A DNA stretch of 64,000 nt from Dorea phocaeensis (GCF_900240315.1 NZ_OEPZ01000005.1:114358-178357); one strand, 5' to 3'. Shown: positions 53,491 through 63,489, counted from the stretch's first letter. Program-made: numbers and translations. The notes: a model not told the origin generated them from the letters alone.

Positions 53491-54900
53491 ATGCAGATTA
53501 ATGACATTTTGACGCAGATTAACGATTTCATGTACACGTATGTACTGATCATCCTGCTGGTGTTTGTAGGAGTTTATTTTACGATCAGAACACGTGGCGT
53601 GCAGCTACGACTTTTGAAAGATGGATTAAAGTCGCTGCTGGAGAAAGCGGGAGAAGATGAGCAGGGTAAAAAGAAGGTATCGTCCTTCCAGGCGCTGATG
53701 ATTTCAACAGCTTCCCGTGTAGGAACTGGTAATATCGCAGGAATTGCAACTGCAATTGCGGCAGGAGGTCCGGGAGCCGTATTTTGGATGTGGCTGATGG
53801 CAGTAATTGGAGGCGCATCCGCCTTTATTGAAAGTACACTGGCACAGATTTACAAAGTAAAAGAAGGCGGCGAGTTCCGAGGGGGTCCATCCTATTATAT
53901 GGAGCGTGCGCTTGGCAAACGTTCCTTAGGTGTTCTGTTTTCAGTTCTGCTGATTATCTGTTTTGCATATGGATTTAACGGATTACAGTCTTTTAATATG
54001 TCGTCCGCGCTGGAATACTATATTCCAAATTATTCTGATTCCATGTATCCGATGCTGGTAGGAGCAATCCTTGCAGTAGCAACAGGTTTAGTAATCTGGG
54101 GAGGCGTGCACAGAATCGGATTTATCAGTTCAGTGATCGTTCCGATCATGGCAACAGCCTACATTCTGATTGGAATCGTAACAATGATTATGCATGCAGG
54201 CGAGATTCCGCACGTATTTGCTGTCATTATGGAAAATGCATTTGATTTTCAGGCAATAGCCGGTGGTCTTGCAGGAAGCGCTGTCGTAATTGGTATTAAG
54301 CGTGGATTGTTCTCAAATGAGGCAGGTATGGGGAGTGCTCCAAATGCATCCGCATCCGCAGATGTAGAGCATCCGATAAAGCAGGGGCTGGTACAGGCTA
54401 TTTCTGTATTTATTGATACACTTCTGATCTGCTCTAGTACGGCAATGATGCTGCTGGTATCTGGAGTAGAAGGAGAAGCTGGCGTATTGGATGGAATTCC
54501 GTATGTACAGCAGGCGATTAGTTCCAATGTGGGACAGTGGGGAATTCATTTTATTACATTCTCCATTTTTGCATTTGCGTTCAGCAGTTTGATTGGAAAC
54601 TACTATTATGCAGAGTCCAACATTCGCTTTATCAAAAATGATAAGAAGGTATTATTCGTATTTAGAATTACGTGTATTGTGGCAATTTTCCTGGGTGCTC
54701 AGGCGGATTTCTCACTGGTATGGAACTTGGCAGACATCACGATGGGATGTATGGCAATTGTCAATATTATAGCGATCTTCTTATTAAGAAATATTGCATG
54801 CAAAGCACTTCGCAATTATGAAGAGCAGAAAAAAGCCGGAAAGAATCCAGTATTCAAGGCGGCTGATATCGGACTTTATAACACTGATGTGTGGAAATAG
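53491..54900 (+). CDS. Alanine/glycine:cation symporter (AGCS family)
   Basis: The 469-residue protein has 10-11 membrane helices and the AGCS signature blocks ASRVGTGNIAGIATAIAAGG and PGAVFWMWLMAVIGGASAF. It imports alanine or glycine with sodium. It stands alone with a terminator downstream; a promoter near 53400-53440 is not clear. Confidence 0.93.
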   Translation: MQINDILTQINDFMYTYVLIILLVFVGVYFTIRTRGVQLRLLKDGLKSLLEKAGEDEQGKKKVSSFQALMISTASRVGTGNIAGIATAIAAGGPGAVFWMWLMAVIGGASAFIESTLAQIYKVKEGGEFRGGPSYYMERALGKRSLGVLFSVLLIICFAYGFNGLQSFNMSSALEYYIPNYSDSMYPMLVGAILAVATGLVIWGGVHRIGFISSVIVPIMATAYILIGIVTMIMHAGEIPHVFAVIMENAFDFQAIAGGLAGSAVVIGIKRGLFSNEAGMGSAPNASASADVEHPIKQGLVQAISVFIDTLLICSSTAMMLLVSGVEGEAGVLDGIPYVQQAISSNVGQWGIHFITFSIFAFAFSSLIGNYYYAESNIRFIKNDKKVLFVFRITCIVAIFLGAQADFSLVWNLADITMGCMAIVNIIAIFLLRNIACKALRNYEEQKKAGKNPVFKAADIGLYNTDVWK

Positions 54901-54944
54901 GTTTCCGTGGAACGGATAAGAGGAAAAGAAAAAGTGAAATAGAA

Positions 54945-54999
54945 AGAAACCACTGGTTTTATGAGGGGTATATCGCTCATAAAGCTAGTGGTTTCTTTT
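54945..54999. terminator. Terminator after the AGCS gene
   Basis: AGAAACCACTGG and CTAGTGGTTTCT pair around a long loop and are followed by TTTTG. The convergent VOC gene ends 34 bases to the right. Confidence 0.8.
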
Positions 55000-55032
55000 G
55001 TTATTTATTACTTGGGAAAGATGTTTGTTTCT

Positions 55033-55401
55033 TTACTGCGCCGGACAGATTTCAATCCAGTATCCATCCGGATCGTTGATAAAGTAAATCCCCATATCCG
55101 GATTTTCAAAGCAGACGCAGTCCATTTCTTTGTGGAGTTTAAGCGCCGTGTCCATATCATCCGTTTGAAGGGCGAGGTGGAATTCGTTGTCCCCCAGATT
55201 ATATGGCCGGTCCATGTCGCGAAGCCAAGTCAGCTCCAGAAGATGGGGCGTGGTTTGATCGCCCATGAACACAAGCTTGAAGCTGCCGTCTTCGGCTTCG
55301 GTCTCCCTGGTAATGGTAAGACCAAGCGCCTTTTTGTAGAATTCGATGGATTTTTCCAAATCCAGTACATTGATGTTGTTATGATAGAAATGAAAGTTCA
55401 T
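55033..55401 (-). CDS. VOC/glyoxalase-family protein
   Basis: The 122-residue protein has the single-domain vicinal oxygen chelate fold with metal ligands at HNNINV (His), LLELTW (Glu), EFHLAL (His) and YWIEI (Glu). The full ligand set and the length fit a glyoxalase I-type lactoylglutathione lyase. The organism's thiol is unknown, so the substrate is open. ATG 55401 follows AGGAGG. Confidence 0.88.
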   Translation of the reverse strand: MNFHFYHNNINVLDLEKSIEFYKKALGLTITRETEAEDGSFKLVFMGDQTTPHLLELTWLRDMDRPYNLGDNEFHLALQTDDMDTALKLHKEMDCVCFENPDMGIYFINDPDGYWIEICPAQ

Positions 55402-55558
55402 AAGGGTTTCCTCCTGTAGTTTATTTGGTATAAAAATAAGTATAACATCAGTGGCAGAAGAAAAAAAGATATGTTATAATATTCGGAAAAGATGAAATCC
55501 GGAAGATGACAAAGGATAAAGCAAGAAGCGAAAAGAAAATATACAGGAGGGTATAAAG

Positions 55559-56077
55559 ATGCCGATAAAAATTGAAGTGAAAATGGATTCAGAGTCTATG
55601 GCGGAATTTATGATATACCATATTTACACAGGGATGTCAGGGATTCTAGCGCTGGTGTTAGGGTTTTTGAATGTGGGATTTACGATTTCCTTCGTTATGA
55701 GAGGAAATTATCTGCTGGCGGGAGTATTTTTGATTTTCGTAGCAGTAATACTGTTCTTATTCCCGCGCTTTATTAAGAAGAGTGTGACAAAGCAGATGGA
55801 GAATTCTAAACTTACCAATCCGGTAATCTATGAGTTTGATGAAAATGGTGTGAGGACAAAGGCGGAAGATGATGAAGAAGGCAAGTTCCTTGCGTGGTCT
55901 GGTTTTAAAAAGGCAATTTCAAGAAAGCGGATTGTGATTTTGTACGATACGCAGAAACGTGCTGTCATTCTTCCGATTGAACAGATGGGAGAAGATTATG
56001 CGGCAGTGACAGATTTGATCGCTGCAAAGATGCCGGCATCCGCAGTGCGGATCCGTCGTGGAGATGGGAAGAAGTAG
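55559..56077 (+). CDS. YcxB-like membrane protein
   Basis: The 172-residue protein has two membrane helices (about residues 22-60) and a C-terminal soluble beta domain (VIYEFDENGVRTKAEDDEEG, then WSGFKKAISRKRIVILYD), the YcxB-like arrangement. It starts at ATG 55559 after AGGAGG and ends five bases before tsaE. The function is unknown. Confidence 0.75.
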   Translation: MPIKIEVKMDSESMAEFMIYHIYTGMSGILALVLGFLNVGFTISFVMRGNYLLAGVFLIFVAVILFLFPRFIKKSVTKQMENSKLTNPVIYEFDENGVRTKAEDDEEGKFLAWSGFKKAISRKRIVILYDTQKRAVILPIEQMGEDYAAVTDLIAAKMPASAVRIRRGDGKK

Positions 56078-56082
56078 AGAGG

Positions 56083-56520
56083 ATGAAGGAAACGATGATT
56101 CTGGAAAGCAGAAGCGAGAAAGAGACCTATGAATTGGGTGTAAAGATTGGCCGTCAGGCAAAAGCGGGTCAGGTTTACACGCTGGTAGGAGATCTTGGCG
56201 TTGGTAAGACCGTATTTACGAAAGGACTGGCGGCAGGACTGGAGATCGAAGAACCGGTCAGCAGCCCGACGTTTACAATTGTGCAGGTTTATGAAGAAGG
56301 GCGTCTGCCCTTCTATCATTTTGATGTTTATCGGATTGGCGACGTGGAAGAGATGGAAGAGATCGGATACGAAGATTATATTTATGGTGAAGGCGTCAGT
56401 TTGATCGAGTGGGCGAATCTGATTGAAGAGATTTTGCCGGAACATTATACAGAGATACGAATTGAGAAAGACCTGGAACAGGGATTTGATTATCGGAGGA
56501 TTGAAGTATGCGAATATTAG
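56083..56520 (+). CDS. tsaE: t6A synthesis ATPase TsaE
   Basis: The 145-residue protein has the TsaE P-loop (VGDLGVGKTVFTKGLAAGL) and FYHFDVYRI. With TsaB and TsaD it adds threonylcarbamoyl to A37 of tRNAs that read ANN codons. It overlaps tsaB by 13 bases. The start at 56083 has little ribosome-site spacing; ATG 56095 is an alternative. Confidence 0.93.
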   Translation: MKETMILESRSEKETYELGVKIGRQAKAGQVYTLVGDLGVGKTVFTKGLAAGLEIEEPVSSPTFTIVQVYEEGRLPFYHFDVYRIGDVEEMEEIGYEDYIYGEGVSLIEWANLIEEILPEHYTEIRIEKDLEQGFDYRRIEVCEY

Positions 56521-57245
56521 CATTGGACAGTTCAGGACTGGTGGCAAGCGTTGCCGTGGTGGAGGGAAACACCAGAGAAAGCCAGACGATTGCAGAATAT
56601 ACTATGAATTATAAGAAGACACATTCCCAGACACTTCTGCCTATGCTAGATGAAGTGGCGAAGATGACGGAATTGGATTTGAAAAGTATCGATGCGATTG
56701 CAGTCGCAGCAGGGCCGGGCTCCTTTACCGGACTTCGGATTGGCTCGGCGACGGCAAAAGGCTTGGGGCTTGCTCTTGATAAGCCGCTGATTCATATTCC
56801 GACACTGGAAGGGATGGCGTATAATCTCTGCGGAACGGCGGACATCGTGTGTCCGATTATGGATGCCAGAAGAAGACAGGTCTATACAGGAATTTATACG
56901 TTTGAGGGTGACAAGCTGAAGGTGCTGGAAGATCAGATGGTGATTGGAATTGAAGAACTAGGGGAAAAGCTTCAGAAGTATGAAGGGAAAATCGTGTTTT
57001 TGGGAGATGGAGTGCCGGTTTTCCGAGAGGATTTAACAGAGAGAATTTTAAAAGATAGAGAAATATGGTTCGCGCCGGCGCAGATGAATCGGCAGCGGGC
57101 GGCATCGGTAGGAAGCCTGGCGCTTTGGTATTATGAAGCTGGGAAGGTGGAGACGGCAGCAGAGCATCAGCCGGACTATCTAAGGGTATCCCAGGCAGAA
57201 CGAGAGAGAAAGGAGAGACTTGGTCATGATTCGGTTTCAATGTGA
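56508..57245 (+). CDS. tsaB: t6A synthesis protein TsaB
   Basis: The 245-residue protein has the ASKHA start (MRILALDSSGLVASVAVVEG) and the block AAGPGSFTGLRIGSATAKGL. It is the dimerisation partner of TsaD. It overlaps tsaE at the start and the next gene by 20 bases at the end, so the cluster is translationally coupled. Confidence 0.95.
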   Translation: MRILALDSSGLVASVAVVEGNTRESQTIAEYTMNYKKTHSQTLLPMLDEVAKMTELDLKSIDAIAVAAGPGSFTGLRIGSATAKGLGLALDKPLIHIPTLEGMAYNLCGTADIVCPIMDARRRQVYTGIYTFEGDKLKVLEDQMVIGIEELGEKLQKYEGKIVFLGDGVPVFREDLTERILKDREIWFAPAQMNRQRAASVGSLALWYYEAGKVETAAEHQPDYLRVSQAERERKERLGHDSVSM

Positions 57246-58260
57246 TTATGCAGAGGGAGCGCATCCATTGATTTTGCAGAAAATGGCGGAGACAAACGAA
57301 GAACAGACAGTTGGGTATGGAAATGATCCTTATTGCGAGCGCGCAAGAAAGAAGATCCGTACGCTGTGTGATGCGCCAGAGGCGGATGTTCATTTTTTGG
57401 TGGGAGGAACCCAGACGAATTTTACAGTCATTCGTTCGATTCTTCGCCCGCATCAAGGAGCAGTTGCGGCCAATACAGGTCATATCAATGTGCATGAGAC
57501 GGGAGCGGTAGAGGCGACCGGACATAAGGTGCTTCCACTTCCGAGTGAGGATGGGAAGATTACGGCGGATCAAGTGAGGGAGTATTACGAAGCACATTGG
57601 CAGGATGCGGATCACGAGCATATGGTTCAGCCGGGGATGGTTTATATTTCGCACCCAACAGAAAATGGAACGTTATATAGTAAAGAAGAGCTGAAGGCTC
57701 TTTACGAGGTCTGCCAAGAATTGGGACTTCCGCTGTTTTTGGATGGAGCAAGATTGGGATATGGAGTCATGTCGGAAGCGTCTGAACTTGGACTTGCAGA
57801 TATTGCAGCATTTACGGATGTGTTTTATATAGGCGGAACAAAGGTGGGCGCCTTATTTGGCGAGGCGGTTGTGATTACAAATCCTGCACTGAAAAAGGAT
57901 TTCCGCTATTTGATCAAGCAAAGCGGCGGTATGCTGGCGAAAGGTCGTCTTTTGGGGATCCAGTTTGACGTATTGTTTACCGATGATTTGTATTTTCGGA
58001 TATCAGATCATGCAGACCGGCTGGCTATGCGCCTGAAAGAAGCATTTGTGAAGAAGGGCTATGCACTTCGTTATGATTCTTATACAAATCAGCAGTTCCC
58101 GATTCTTCCGGATGAACATCTGGAGAAGCTGAAGGAAAAATATTCCTTTGGATTCTGGGAACGCATGGATGCTTCCCGTTGTGTGGTTCGTTTCTGTACA
58201 AGCTGGGCGACGAAGGAAGAGGCTGTGGAAGAGCTGATTCGAGATATCGAGGTACTGTAA
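57226..58260 (+). CDS. Low-specificity L-threonine aldolase family protein
   Basis: The 344-residue PLP protein has the family blocks FLVGGTQTNFTVIRSILRPH, HINVHETGA, DGARLGYGV and the PLP lysine in YIGGTKVGALFGE. It cleaves threonine to glycine and acetaldehyde, or a related amino acid. It sits inside the t6A cluster between tsaB and rimI, with its start inside tsaB. ATG 57226 is nine bases after AAGGAGA; TTG at 57220 is too close. Confidence 0.88.
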   Translation: MIRFQCDYAEGAHPLILQKMAETNEEQTVGYGNDPYCERARKKIRTLCDAPEADVHFLVGGTQTNFTVIRSILRPHQGAVAANTGHINVHETGAVEATGHKVLPLPSEDGKITADQVREYYEAHWQDADHEHMVQPGMVYISHPTENGTLYSKEELKALYEVCQELGLPLFLDGARLGYGVMSEASELGLADIAAFTDVFYIGGTKVGALFGEAVVITNPALKKDFRYLIKQSGGMLAKGRLLGIQFDVLFTDDLYFRISDHADRLAMRLKEAFVKKGYALRYDSYTNQQFPILPDEHLEKLKEKYSFGFWERMDASRCVVRFCTSWATKEEAVEELIRDIEVL

Positions 58261-58707
58261 ATGTGGGAAGTAAAGGGGCTTGAGGAGACGGACCTTCCGA
58301 GGATTGCAGACCTGGAGCTGGCGATCTTTCCGGATGCGTGGAGTCTTCCGGCACTGCGGGAGAGCCTGCATCAGAAGAGCCGGACCTGGCTTGGCGGGAT
58401 TTGGCTAGATAGTTTGTTGATCGGATATGTCATCTTTTATTATGTACTGGATGAGGGCGAGATTGCCCGGATTGCAGTAGATCCGGCGTATCGAAGGAAA
58501 GGGGCTGCAGCCCGGCTGCTTCATGCGGTGGAAGATTTCTGTGAAGAGAAGGGAATTGACCGCCTGATGCTGGAAGTTCGTAAGAGCAATGTGCCGGCCA
58601 TTTCCTTTTATAGAGAGTACGGATTTGCAGAAGATGGAATTCGAAAAAACTATTATAAAAATCCAGTGGAAGACGCGGTGCTGATGAGCCGGAAGGCTGG
58701 CAGATAA
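58261..58707 (+). CDS. rimI: Ribosomal protein S18 alanine acetyltransferase RimI
   Basis: The 148-residue GNAT protein has the acetyl-CoA site VDPAYRRKGAAARLLHAVED and the C-terminal block NVPAISFYREYGF. It starts immediately after the stop codon of the aldolase gene. RimI is commonly linked to tsaB and tsaD in Firmicutes. Confidence 0.92.
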   Translation: MWEVKGLEETDLPRIADLELAIFPDAWSLPALRESLHQKSRTWLGGIWLDSLLIGYVIFYYVLDEGEIARIAVDPAYRRKGAAARLLHAVEDFCEEKGIDRLMLEVRKSNVPAISFYREYGFAEDGIRKNYYKNPVEDAVLMSRKAGR

Positions 58708-58811
58708 CTGGCAGTGTTGACATGGATTCCCAATAGGAATATGCGGATTAGAAAGTTATAATATAGGCGTAACAGAAGGTGAAAGAAAAGGATTCACACA
58801 GGAGGAATTGT

Positions 58812-59051
58812 ATGCGCCAGTATCATAGAATTGTAAAAGAAACACAGGAACTTGACACCATCGTTTGCAACTGCTGCGGGAAAAGGATTCCGGTGATCGA
58901 AGGGGTTCCGGCGGAGGATGTGCTGGAAGTGGAAAAGCGCTGGGGCTATGCGTCAGGCAAAGATAATCAGGTCCATCGGTTTGAACTTTGCGAAGATTGC
59001 TATGATGAGATGGTGAGACGTTTTCGGGTAAAACCGGAAGGTTGGAGCTAG
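58812..59051 (+). CDS. Small CxxC zinc-ribbon-like protein
   Basis: The 79-residue protein has two Cys pairs (VCNCCGKRIPV and LCEDCYDEMV), a likely zinc knuckle. ATG 58812 follows GGAGGA. It lies between rimI and rnz on the same strand; its role is unknown. Confidence 0.75.
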   Translation: MRQYHRIVKETQELDTIVCNCCGKRIPVIEGVPAEDVLEVEKRWGYASGKDNQVHRFELCEDCYDEMVRRFRVKPEGWS

Positions 59052-59079
59052 AAGGGAAAATAAAGGACAGAGGTAAAAT

Positions 59080-59988
59080 ATGTTAGATGTATGTTTGTTA
59101 GGAACTGGCGGTATGATGCCGCTTCCGTACCGTTGGCTGACTGCGCTGATGGTCAGATACAATGGGAGTAGTTTGTTGATTGACTGCGGCGAGGGAACGC
59201 AGATTGCGATCAAAGAAAAAGGCTGGAGTTTTAAGCCGATTGATGTGATCTGTTTTACTCATTTTCACGGGGATCATATCAGCGGACTGCCGGGGCTTTT
59301 GCTCACGATGGGAAATGCGGATCGCACAGAGCCGTTGACGCTGATTGGGCCAAAAGGTCTAGAGCGTGTGGTAAATGCACTTCGTGTGATTGCTCCGGAA
59401 CTGCCGTTTGCTATCAAATGTATTGAAATTACGGAACCGATGCAGACTTTTGAGATGAACGGTTATCGGTTGAAGGCATTCCGTGTTAATCACAATGTGA
59501 CGTGCTATGGATATACAATGGAAGTGGATCGCGCTGGAAAGTTTGATGTGGAGAGAGCCAATGCATCTGCGATCCCACAGCGTTTCTGGGGAATGCTTCA
59601 GAAGGGAGAGACGGTGGAAGATGGAGGCAACGTCTACACGCCGGATATGGTGCTTGGTCCTGCACGAAAGGGAATTAAGTTGACTTACTGTACCGATACG
59701 CGGCCGACAGATTCTATTCGGGAAAATGCGGCCGGTGCAGATTTGTTCATCTGTGAAGGAATGTATGGAGAGAAGGATAAACAGAAAAAGGCGAGAGAGT
59801 ATAAGCACATGACTTTTTATGAGGCGGCACAGCTTGCGAAAGACGCTGGGGTCAAAGAAATGTGGCTGACGCACTATAGCCCGTCCCTGATCAAACCGGA
59901 AGAATATATGGATGAGGTAAGGGCGATCTTCCCGGCATCTGTAGCGGCAAAGGATCGTCGAACTGTCGAGCTGGTATTTGAGGATTAG
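59080..59988 (+). CDS. rnz: Ribonuclease Z
   Basis: The 302-residue metallo-beta-lactamase protein has the motif [16 protein letters not shown], the further metal ligand region [17 protein letters not shown] and the C-terminal LTHYSP. The length and motifs match tRNA 3'-processing RNase Z. It overlaps nothing and is followed 16 bases later by tsaD. Confidence 0.92.
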   Translation: MLDVCLLGTGGMMPLPYRWLTALMVRYNGSSLLIDCGEGTQIAIKEKGWSFKPIDVICFTHFHGDHISGLPGLLLTMGNADRTEPLTLIGPKGLERVVNALRVIAPELPFAIKCIEITEPMQTFEMNGYRLKAFRVNHNVTCYGYTMEVDRAGKFDVERANASAIPQRFWGMLQKGETVEDGGNVYTPDMVLGPARKGIKLTYCTDTRPTDSIRENAAGADLFICEGMYGEKDKQKKAREYKHMTFYEAAQLAKDAGVKEMWLTHYSPSLIKPEEYMDEVRAIFPASVAAKDRRTVELVFED

Positions 59989-60004
59989 GAAGAAGGATAT
60001 GGAT

Positions 60005-61033
60005 ATGAGTGATAAAAAAGAAGTGTTGATTCTTGCAATCGAAAGTTCCTGCGATGAGACGGCTGCGGCTGTGGTTCGAAATGGGAGAGAAGTGCTGTCA
60101 AATGTGATTTCTTCGCAGATTGCGCTTCATACCCTGTACGGGGGCGTAGTGCCGGAGATTGCATCCAGGAAGCATATTGAGAAGATTAATCAGGTGGTTG
60201 AGGCTGCGCTTGCAGAGGCAGATGTAACGTTGGCTGATATTGATGCCATTGGCGTGACCTATGGACCGGGATTAGTGGGAGCGCTTTTGGTGGGCGTTGC
60301 GGCTGCGAAAGCAATTGCCTACGCGGCGGGAAAGCCACTGATAGGGGTTCACCACATTGAAGGGCATATTGCGGCTAATTTTATTGAACACAAAGAATTG
60401 GAGCCGCCATTTTTCTCATTGGTAGTATCTGGCGGACATACGCATCTGGTAAGAGTGAAGGATTACGGACAATTTGATATTATCGGCAGAACCAGAGATG
60501 ACGCGGCGGGCGAAGCCTTTGATAAGGTGGCAAGAGCGATCGGTCTTGGGTATCCGGGAGGTCCGAAAATTGACAAAGTGGCAAAAGAGGGAAATCCAGA
60601 AGCGATTTCTTTCCCGCGTGCACATGTGGAAGATGCCCCGTATGATTTCAGCTTTAGTGGTGTGAAGTCGGCTGTGCTGAATTACATTAATGGATGTCAG
60701 ATGAAAGGGGAAGTTTATTCTCAGGCAGATGTGGCTGCATCGTTTCAAAAGGCGGTGACCGATGTACTTGTGGCAAATGCTATGCATGCAGTGGAAGAGT
60801 ATCAGGTGGATAAGCTTGCAATCGCAGGAGGAGTTGCGTCCAACAGCGCACTTCGCGAAGCGATGAAAACAGCGTGTGAGGCGAAAGGTGTGGAATTCTA
60901 CTATCCGTCTCCGATTTATTGCACGGACAATGCGGCGATGATCGGTGTGGCGGCTTATTACGAATATTTGAGCGGCACACGTCACGGATGGGACCTGAAT
61001 GCAGTGCCTAACTTGAAACTGGGGGAACGGTAA
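60005..61033 (+). CDS. tsaD: t6A synthesis transferase TsaD
   Basis: The 342-residue protein has the TsaD blocks [28 protein letters not shown] (metal-binding HxxxH) and [10 protein letters not shown]. It completes the TsaB-TsaD-TsaE complex encoded here. ATG 60005 has AAGG eight bases upstream; in-frame ATG 59999 and GTG/ATG 59978 fit less well. Confidence 0.96.
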   Translation: MSDKKEVLILAIESSCDETAAAVVRNGREVLSNVISSQIALHTLYGGVVPEIASRKHIEKINQVVEAALAEADVTLADIDAIGVTYGPGLVGALLVGVAAAKAIAYAAGKPLIGVHHIEGHIAANFIEHKELEPPFFSLVVSGGHTHLVRVKDYGQFDIIGRTRDDAAGEAFDKVARAIGLGYPGGPKIDKVAKEGNPEAISFPRAHVEDAPYDFSFSGVKSAVLNYINGCQMKGEVYSQADVAASFQKAVTDVLVANAMHAVEEYQVDKLAIAGGVASNSALREAMKTACEAKGVEFYYPSPIYCTDNAAMIGVAAYYEYLSGTRHGWDLNAVPNLKLGER

Positions 61034-61084
61034 CGTTAGGAGAATGGTGACGGTAAGAGAAGGTAGAACCAGGAGAACGAGATA

Positions 61085-61804
61085 ATGACAAAGCATGGGA
61101 AGAAAAAGTGTACAGCAATTGTGCTTGCGGCAGGACAGGGGCGGCGGATGGGCAGTGCTGTGCAGAAACAATATATTGAGTTGGAAGGGAAACCGCTGAT
61201 TTACTACACATTGCAGACGTTTGAGAAATCGGAAGTGATCGACGATGTGATATTGGTGGTAGGACCAGGCCAGATTGCATATGTTCAGGAAGAAATTCTG
61301 GATCCCTATCATATAGAAAAGGTTCACACTATTGTGGAAGGCGGGAAGGAGCGTTATGAGTCGGTCTTTAGAGGACTTCGGGCGGTAAAGGATTCAGAAT
61401 GCTATGTGTTTATCCATGATGGAGCCAGAATGTTTGTAGATGAGGCGATTCTGCAAAGAGGCTATGAGTATGTAGAAAAATATGGCGCCTGTGTAGCAGG
61501 AATGCCAAGCAAAGATACGGTCAAGATGGTGGATGAAGAGAATTTTGCAGTGTCAACTCCCGACCGGAGATTTGTATGGACGGTGCAGACACCTCAGGTG
61601 TTTGAATATTCTTTAATAGAGGAAGCATATTCCAAGCTGATGAAGGAAGAGGGGACTCAGGTGACAGATGATGCAATGGTGGCGGAGCAGATGCTGGGAG
61701 TGTCGGTCAGATTGTTTGAAGGTTCCTACAGGAATCTAAAGATTACAACACCGGAAGATTTGGAAATTGCGGGAACATTTCTGCAAAATGCTTCTGCTAG
61801 TTAA
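61085..61804 (+). CDS. ispD: 2-C-methyl-D-erythritol 4-phosphate cytidylyltransferase
   Basis: The 239-residue protein has the nucleotide-binding start VLAAGQGRRMGSAVQKQY, the block HDGARMFVDE (usually HDGARPF) and TPDRRFVWTVQTPQVF. It makes CDP-methylerythritol for the non-mevalonate isoprenoid route. It ends 60 bases before a strong tRNA promoter. Confidence 0.94.
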   Translation: MTKHGKKKCTAIVLAAGQGRRMGSAVQKQYIELEGKPLIYYTLQTFEKSEVIDDVILVVGPGQIAYVQEEILDPYHIEKVHTIVEGGKERYESVFRGLRAVKDSECYVFIHDGARMFVDEAILQRGYEYVEKYGACVAGMPSKDTVKMVDEENFAVSTPDRRFVWTVQTPQVFEYSLIEEAYSKLMKEEGTQVTDDAMVAEQMLGVSVRLFEGSYRNLKITTPEDLEIAGTFLQNASAS

Positions 61805-61865
61805 AGGTTTTCTAGCATTTTTAAACAAGCTTCTGAACAAGATGAGTAAAATGAGAAAATAAAGC

Positions 61866-61894
61866 TTGACGAGGATCACTTTTTGTGCTATGAT
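61866..61894 (+). promoter_or_regulatory. Promoter of tRNA-Ser (TGA)
   Basis: TTGACG (61866-61871), 17 bases, TATGAT (61889-61894), 41 bases before the tRNA. Confidence 0.8.
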
Positions 61895-61934
61895 TAATTA
61901 CGTTGCTGAACAAGTGACAGAAAAGTGAATACGT

Positions 61935-62020
61935 GGAGAGGTATCGAAGTGGTCATAACGAGGCGGTCTTGAAAACCGTTTGTCCGAGAGGGCGCGTGGG
62001 TTCGAATCCCACCCTCTCCG
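61935..62020 (+). tRNA. tRNA-Ser (anticodon TGA)
   Basis: Acceptor GGAGAGG pairs with CCTCTCC before discriminator G. The anticodon arm GCGGT-CTTGAAA-ACCGT gives TGA. A long variable arm and T arm GGGTTCGAATCCC are present. CCA is not encoded. Confidence 0.96.
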
Positions 62021-62023
62021 CTG

Positions 62024-62058
62024 AAAAAAAGAGTTCTGTTTTCAGAACTCTTTTTTTG
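62024..62058 (+). terminator. Terminator after tRNA-Ser (TGA)
   Basis: GAGTTCTG and CAGAACTC flank a short loop between an A run and eight T. Confidence 0.9.
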
Positions 62059-62185
62059 TTATCTATTCCTGTTTGAATGTTCGGAAAATTCTGTAAAAAC
62101 TTGTTGCGAAATGCGTGTTTTTATATTATATTAATCTAAAGTGCTTTATGCAGAATTGTACAGCTTGAGGAAGGAGAGGAAGTTT

Positions 62186-63316
62186 ATGAAATGTAAGTTT
62201 TGCAGAAATGATGTGCCGGATGGAGCAAAGATCTGTCCAACATGTGGTTCTGTTGTTGAACCAGAGAATATGTCCGCTGCGGAGAACCAGGGGGAGGGGA
62301 ATCCGAATGCAGAAGGAACAGCATCTTCGGCGCAGGGAGATTTTGGATATCAGTATGGCGCGCCAGATCAGGGAATGAACGGACAGAATAATTACAACCA
62401 GCAGGGATATAATCAGCAAGGATACAACCAGCAGGGGTATAATCAACAAGGATATGGTCAGCCGGGCAAACCAGTTAATGGAACTCCGTACATGATCTTT
62501 TCTATTTTGGCTACGCTGCTTTGTTGTCTGCCGCTTGGTATCGCGGGAATTGTGTATGCAAGCCGAATTAATTCGCTGCAGAGATCTGGGGATTATGCTG
62601 GGGCGCAGGCTGCCGCAAAAAAAGCGAGATTATTTACCATTATCAGTGCAGTTATTGGTTTGGTTGGAAGTATCATCTATGGAGTGTTTGTCTTTAAAGC
62701 TGCAAGTGAGGAAGTTCCATCCACTGTAATTTCGGATGATTTTGCTGAAGAAGATCTTGATGATCAGCCGGATGCTGATGAGGGGAAGAAGCCAGCGGCT
62801 AAGCCGGCAGAAGCAAGTGATGAACTTGGAGCAAACTGGGATAGTTATACAGTACAGATTAACGATGCAGTTTTGACACTTCCATGTACAGTAGAAGATC
62901 TGGAAGCAACAGGTCTGAAATTGGATACGGAAGATACGCCGGAAGAATATGTTGTAAATCCGGGTGAATACACATTGGCATATTTTGAAAGTGGCGATGA
63001 TGAGCTCATGGTACATTTGGTAAATATGACCGATGGAACCCAGACTGCAAAAGAGTGTCTGGTGGGCGGAATCTCTGTAGATGAATATATGATTGATGAT
63101 GGTGGGTTCAGTGTGGTATTCCCAGGAGGAATTACCATTGGAACTGGTAAAGCTGATGTGGTAGAGGCATACGGAGCGACCGAAGAAGTGTATGAAGGAG
63201 ACAGTCTTCATATGTATACATGGTATGCGGAAGACAGTTATTTCAAAAATTGCGAAATCGATTTTGATGCGGAAACAGAATTGGTACAGGGAATGAATCT
63301 GACTTGTTACGAGTAG
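62186..63316 (+). CDS. Zinc-ribbon, Q/N/G/Y-repeat, CD225-like membrane protein
   Basis: The 376-residue protein starts with a zinc ribbon ([19 protein letters not shown]). A tandem repeat of NQQGY units follows (about residues 70-100). Next come two membrane helices of CD225/dispanin type ([20 protein letters not shown] and [18 protein letters not shown]), an acidic linker, and a beta-rich extracellular domain from about residue 212. ATG 62186 follows GGAGAGGAAG. A copy of the dispersed palindrome follows. Confidence 0.8.
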   Translation: MKCKFCRNDVPDGAKICPTCGSVVEPENMSAAENQGEGNPNAEGTASSAQGDFGYQYGAPDQGMNGQNNYNQQGYNQQGYNQQGYNQQGYGQPGKPVNGTPYMIFSILATLLCCLPLGIAGIVYASRINSLQRSGDYAGAQAAAKKARLFTIISAVIGLVGSIIYGVFVFKAASEEVPSTVISDDFAEEDLDDQPDADEGKKPAAKPAEASDELGANWDSYTVQINDAVLTLPCTVEDLEATGLKLDTEDTPEEYVVNPGEYTLAYFESGDDELMVHLVNMTDGTQTAKECLVGGISVDEYMIDDGGFSVVFPGGITIGTGKADVVEAYGATEEVYEGDSLHMYTWYAEDSYFKNCEIDFDAETELVQGMNLTCYE

Positions 63317-63347
63317 AAGTTCCTGTGAGTTTAATCCTTTAAATGTC

Positions 63348-63389
63348 AATTTGGGACGGAGTTTTTTGAAAAAAACTCCGTCCCAAATT
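63348..63389. repeat. Dispersed palindrome, GGGACGGAG family, copy 2
   Basis: The left arm (63348-63367) reads AATTTGGGACGGAGTTTTTT and the right arm is its complement, with a G-A run in the centre. It follows the gene at 62186 and is the sister of 53334-53376. Confidence 0.85.
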
Positions 63390-63440
63390 GTATCAAGAAG
63401 ACTTTTGGAACTAATACTCGAAAAAAGTTGAAAAAGGTAC

Positions 63441-63470
63441 TTGACAGGAAGCTGCAATAAAGGCTATAAT
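63441..63470 (+). promoter_or_regulatory. Promoter of tRNA-Ser (GGA)
   Basis: TTGACA (63441-63446), 18 bases, TATAAT (63465-63470). Confidence 0.85.
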
Positions 63471-63489
63471 GTCAATCGTGCTTACGCAA

